Part shown: piece after piece, positions 61,559-64,000 of the stretch
How the letters are laid out: every line of letters begins with the position of its first letter
Position numbering within the stretch: the stretch's first letter is position 1
Assembly (NCBI RefSeq): GCF_900114495.1
Contig: NZ_FOZI01000001.1
Coordinates: 73,132-137,131 of the forward strand
Source: Dyella sp. OK004
Lineage (GTDB): Bacteria; Pseudomonadota; Gammaproteobacteria; Xanthomonadales; Rhodanobacteraceae
Direction of reading: 5' to 3'
DNA length: 64,000 nucleotides
Notes under the pieces: model-generated
Seen by the model: the letters and a program-made list of their open reading frames with translations, nothing else
The model's database searches: none
What the model was told of the DNA's origin: nothing
Made by a program: the position numbers and the translations under genes

Positions 61559-61867
61559 GAGAGCTCCTTCAGAGTAGTGGGTCACCTGATAGCGCTTTAT
61601 TTAATCTGCGCAGTAAGTCAGGACATCTAATGCTTCGGTGTGCATGGCCAGTCAAAAAATGTTTTCAGCATGGTCAGCCCGCTTTCGATCAAGCTCTTCC
61701 ATTGCCGGTGATGTCCTATTCGGATCGAAAGTGGACAGTTCGAGCTAGCCGAGCACGTACGCCAATCGCAAAGCTAGGTAGCCATCACGTACCGCAATGA
61801 AGCTGAGCCATCCATGCCAAGAAGCACGAAGGCAAACATGCCCTCGCTCTTGATTCACAACGTGGAA

Positions 61868-62638
61868 TCATTTGTCGTCACCGCCCAGCAGGGAACCTAC
61901 GATGCCCCCGAGCAAAGCACCACCGACAGTCGCTCGCCCACCACCGCCCTCGCTACTTGGCAGGTACTCGGCAATCTGGTGCGCCAGGCGCGAGATGGGC
62001 AATGTTTGCAGCCACACCGTGCCGGGGCCGGTCAGCGACGCCAGGAAGATGCCGTCGCCGCCGAAGATCGCATTCTTGATGCCGGGCACCGTGGTGATCT
62101 GAAAGTTGACCGAGGCCTGGAACGCACCGACGTGCCCGGGGTGAACCCGCAAAGTTTCGCCGGGCGCCAGATCCTTCCGGATAAGCTCACCGGAGAGTTC
62201 CAGCCAGGCCGTACCCGTGCCGCCAAGCTTCTGCAGCATGAAGCCACTGCCGCCGAAAATGCCGGCGCCCAGCGACTGTTGAAAACCCACGCTGATGGTG
62301 ACTTGTGGCGTGGCGCAGAGAAAACCGTGCCGATGCACAAGGTATTCGTTACCCGGGCTTACCGTTACCGGCACGATATGCCCCGGTACTTTGGTGGCAA
62401 AGGCCACCTCTCCCGGCGCCCGCATGGCCCGGTACTCGGTCATGAACAAGCTTCCGCCGCCGACCACGCGCTTGAACGCACCAAACAGACCCCCACCGCC
62501 ACCCATCTGGGTGTGAGTGGTCATCTGGATCGATGAAGTCATCCACGAAAGCTCTCCGCTTTCTGCGAAGACGCTGTCGTTGGGATCAAGCTGCACTTCC
62601 AGCACGGGCATCACCGTGCCCTGAATACGCGTCTGCAT
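61868..62638 (-). CDS. AIM24/TIGR00266-family protein
   Basis: 256 residues. The beta-rich trimer-forming fold is visible from MPVLEVQLDPNDSVFAESGELSWMTSSIQMTT through GGSLFMTEYRA, GIFGGSGFMLQKLGGTGTAWLELSGE and FGGDGIFLASLTGPGTVWLQTLP, with the repeated SGFxLQKLxGxG/GDGIFLAxLxGxG pattern. The tail is glycine-rich (GGGGRATVGGALLGGIVGSLLGG), typical of the bacterial members. The family is widespread but without a defined activity. The 61559-61867 spacer upstream of the RebB-like gene carries a degenerate palindrome only. Confidence 0.9.
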   Translation of the reverse strand: MQTRIQGTVMPVLEVQLDPNDSVFAESGELSWMTSSIQMTTHTQMGGGGGLFGAFKRVVGGGSLFMTEYRAMRAPGEVAFATKVPGHIVPVTVSPGNEYLVHRHGFLCATPQVTISVGFQQSLGAGIFGGSGFMLQKLGGTGTAWLELSGELIRKDLAPGETLRVHPGHVGAFQASVNFQITTVPGIKNAIFGGDGIFLASLTGPGTVWLQTLPISRLAHQIAEYLPSSEGGGGRATVGGALLGGIVGSLLGGDDK

Positions 62639-62695
62639 AGAGTGTTCTCGTGATGATGGATGGTTGTCTGGGAGTTTTCGAAATCAGTGTGCGCT

Positions 62696-62824
62696 TTAGG
62701 TCGAAAGCGGCGCTATCGCGCCATCATGCTCTTCGATGACGACAGCTTGCGCACGAATAGTGGCGGCGTGCGCCAACGGAGTAACAGCGGCCAAGAGGCA
62801 CGCCATCGGCAACATCCATTTCAT
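62696..62824 (-). pseudogene. Secreted-protein remnant ending in a palindrome
   Basis: After GGGGGGGCGAAC the ATG at 62824 begins MKWMLPMACLLAAVTPLAHA, a good signal peptide with an AHA cleavage site. Then TIRAQAVVIEEHDGAIAPLS runs straight into the degenerate palindrome at 62689-62712, which supplies the TAA. The 42-residue product looks like the N-terminus of a secreted protein cut off by palindrome insertion or deletion; a functional short peptide is the alternative. Confidence 0.5.
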
Positions 62825-63175
62825 GTTCGCCCCCCCTGAAGAATGCTTCCCTGCACAACCCATTGGCTATCAGCGGCGTGCCTGCCACCGCAGGCGTTCC
62901 TCACGCAGCTGACTAACTATGACGGAGCCGCGCGCCTAGACGAATACCCGTCGTCGGTCTCCCGAAGTGATGCACTAGTTCGTAGGCCGCGTGGCGCCTA
63001 ATCGTGCAGGGGTGAAAAGGTGACGGTCAATATGCTGATGTGGTCGTTCGTGAAATTCGGGGCGAGCGCCAGCAGGAATGACTGGGGCACCTATCGCAGC
63101 ACTTGGGGCGAAAGAATTTGCGCCATGGACACCACCATGAGTGGGGGTAGGCGGACCTAAAGATCGATGCTTTAG
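62825..63175. other. Spacer without supported gene
   Basis: About 350 bp before the last palindrome (63176-63199). Reading frames here have no ribosome-binding site, no recognisable fold and pass through the palindrome. Nothing else identified. Confidence 0.5.
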
Positions 63176-63240
63176 GTCCGCTTCGGGTCGAGAGCGGACA
63201 TTATCAGACCGCCAACGCGACAACCTTGCCGCCACGCCAA

Positions 63241-64000
63241 TCAAGCAAAAGTATCAAGCAACCCAATAACTACCGGCTGCGCAACCTGCCCCACCGACTC
63301 CGCTTCATTCGCGAACGGATCCCCAGCCTGCCCCGCCTGCTCACGCCCACCACCCTGACCGCCCTGCTGCCCCACCTGTGCCTGCCCCAATGACAACCCA
63401 TGCCCGGCCAGCATCAGATCAAGCTGCCCAAGGGTCTGCTGCACGGCGGTAACGGCCGAGGGATGCTGCGCGGTAAAGCTCACGTCGACGCGGCCGTGTT
63501 CGACGCTGACTTTCACGTCGAGCTGGCCGAGTTCTTCCGGGCGCAGGCGGATGCGTGCCTGTTTGATGTCCTGGCCGCCGAGCCACGCAACTTGCTGGCC
63601 GAGTTCCTGCGCGAAGGCGGGTGTGTTGGCGGGGGCATCCATTTTCAGGACGTGCGGTGCGGGTGTGCCGCCGGGGCCTGAGTGAATGTTCAACGGTGCG
63701 GCGAGCAAGTCGACGGCCGATGTCTCGGTGGATTTATGCGGCTCCGCGCTGGACTGGCCGATGTCGCTTGCGGCGAGTGCGGCTACGTCGACTATCGGAG
63801 TGGCTGCAGCTGCACCCGCTGGCGATGCATCTGCCGTATTGCCTGTCATGGCGCCGCCGGGATGAAGTTGCAGTGCGGTCTTGTTGCCGGTTAACGATAA
63901 ACCTGAGGACTTGCTTGCCTGTGCGGTGGACGCGGGTGTCGCTGCGCCTTGCCCCAGCATGGCCAGTACCGCAGCGGCCAGCACATTGCCGTTGCGTGCG
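63241..64000 (-). CDS. fliK: Flagellar hook-length control protein FliK, C-terminal part (runs off the window)
   Basis: The frame is open to the right edge, so only the last 253 or so residues are present. The C-terminal Flg_hook domain is clear: FAQELGQQVAWLGGQDIKQARIRLRPEELGQLDVKVSVEHGRVDVSFTAQHPSAVTAVQQTLGQLDLMLAGHGLSLGQAQV, followed by a Gln/Gly-rich tail. The preceding part is Ala/Thr/Ser-rich, as in FliK linkers. FliK measures the hook and triggers the FlhB switch. Its stop lies only 41 bp from the last palindrome of the block, and its expected neighbour fliL is 57 kb away. Confidence 0.92.
   Translation of the reverse strand, partial: ARNGNVLAAAVLAMLGQGAATPASTAQASKSSGLSLTGNKTALQLHPGGAMTGNTADASPAGAAAATPIVDVAALAASDIGQSSAEPHKSTETSAVDLLAAPLNIHSGPGGTPAPHVLKMDAPANTPAFAQELGQQVAWLGGQDIKQARIRLRPEELGQLDVKVSVEHGRVDVSFTAQHPSAVTAVQQTLGQLDLMLAGHGLSLGQAQVGQQGGQGGGREQAGQAGDPFANEAESVGQVAQPVVIGLLDTFA

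Larger units (their letters stand above)
41589..63199 (+). repeat. 29-copy, single-orientation 24-bp palindrome dividing a block of small genes
   Basis: Consensus GTCCGCTT, loop CGGGTCGG, AAGCGGAC: a stem of 8-9 bp with a non-symmetric loop that gives direction. Copies start at 41589, 42146, 42901, 44067, 45215, 48028, 48367, 48843, 49521, 49966, 50487, 51331, 51617, 52204, 52751, 53221, 55108, 55468, 55886, 56945, 57424, 58077, 58731, 59736, 60271, 60840, 61713, 62689 and 63176. All read GGGTCGG/A on the plus strand. Copies at 49966, 55108, 56945, 61713 and 62689 are degenerate. Arms co-vary (CTAT...ATAG). They lie between genes, usually within 60 bp of a stop. Peptides such as MSASGRKRT or VRFRPIADI in annotations of related DNA are translations of this element. 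Confidence 0.9.

Noticed and set aside
41589-63199. CRISPR array as explanation of the regularly repeated palindrome
   Set aside because: Spacings of 290-2800 bp contain genes, repeats vary in sequence, and no cas genes are present.
41589-63199. Intrinsic terminators as explanation of the palindrome
   Set aside because: No T-run follows, and orientation does not follow the strand of the adjacent gene.
62975-63244. Possible small gene before fliK
   Set aside because: Runs through the last palindrome (NVRSRPEADL) and ends in Pro/His-rich sequence without a ribosome-binding site.

Overview
The window is high-GC DNA from a gammaproteobacterium of the Xanthomonadales, most likely the Rhodanobacteraceae (Dyella, Luteibacter, Rhodanobacter or Frateuria type). 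This rests on TonB receptors of the Xanthomonas/Caulobacter carbohydrate type, a protein resembling the Xanthomonadaceae XAC0095 family, the flagellar gene order and the abundant GC-rich dispersed hairpin repeats. The assignment is inferred from content, not from a database match. No rRNA, tRNA or CRISPR array was seen.

Layout. (1) 130-5781, minus strand: flagellar genes fliL-fliM-fliN-fliO-fliP-fliQ-fliR-flhB, read from a near-perfect sigma-54 promoter at 5852-5867. A 465-bp patch of dispersed repeats lies between fliP and fliQ. The 3' part of fliK, the usual neighbour of fliL, appears only at the right edge (63241-64000), so about 57 kb of unrelated DNA lies between fliL and fliK. (2) 6043-16722: an amino-sugar locus. 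A ROK repressor diverges from an APC permease, ROK kinase, TonB receptor, GH20 hexosaminidase and NagX-like membrane acyltransferase. (3) 16960-20992: a Lys-rich peptide, a degenerate metallo-beta-lactamase-fold protein, a GFA protein and a Fic protein. (4) 21565-31333: glycan-degrading genes GH30, GH2, GH92 and a second large TonB receptor, with LacI-like operators upstream of the receptor. (5) 32253-41494: an AhpD-like protein, a GlxA-type regulator, a molybdopterin oxidoreductase with its cytochrome b, DUF418, a phospholipase-D lipoprotein and a GH127 arabinofuranosidase.

(6) 41589-63199: the most unusual part. Roughly 36 small genes, mostly minus strand and mostly hypothetical (small membrane, secreted or lipoproteins, VOC, SnoaL-like, DUF1737, RebB-like, AIM24), are divided by 29 copies of a 24-bp palindrome. 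Every copy has the same orientation whatever the strand of the neighbouring genes. Several genes are broken (a frameshift, a nonsense codon, a truncation) and one small membrane gene occurs twice. The left-most gene ends in a sequence with integron attC architecture, its stop codon lying inside the attC core. No integrase is present. The region looks like a cassette-style accumulation of accessory genes lodged beside fliK.

Regions 2 and 4 together suggest a saprophytic or plant/fungus-associated lifestyle: extracytoplasmic hydrolases release amino sugars, mannose and glucose from glycoconjugates, TonB receptors import the oligosaccharides, and cytoplasmic kinase and permease activities finish uptake.
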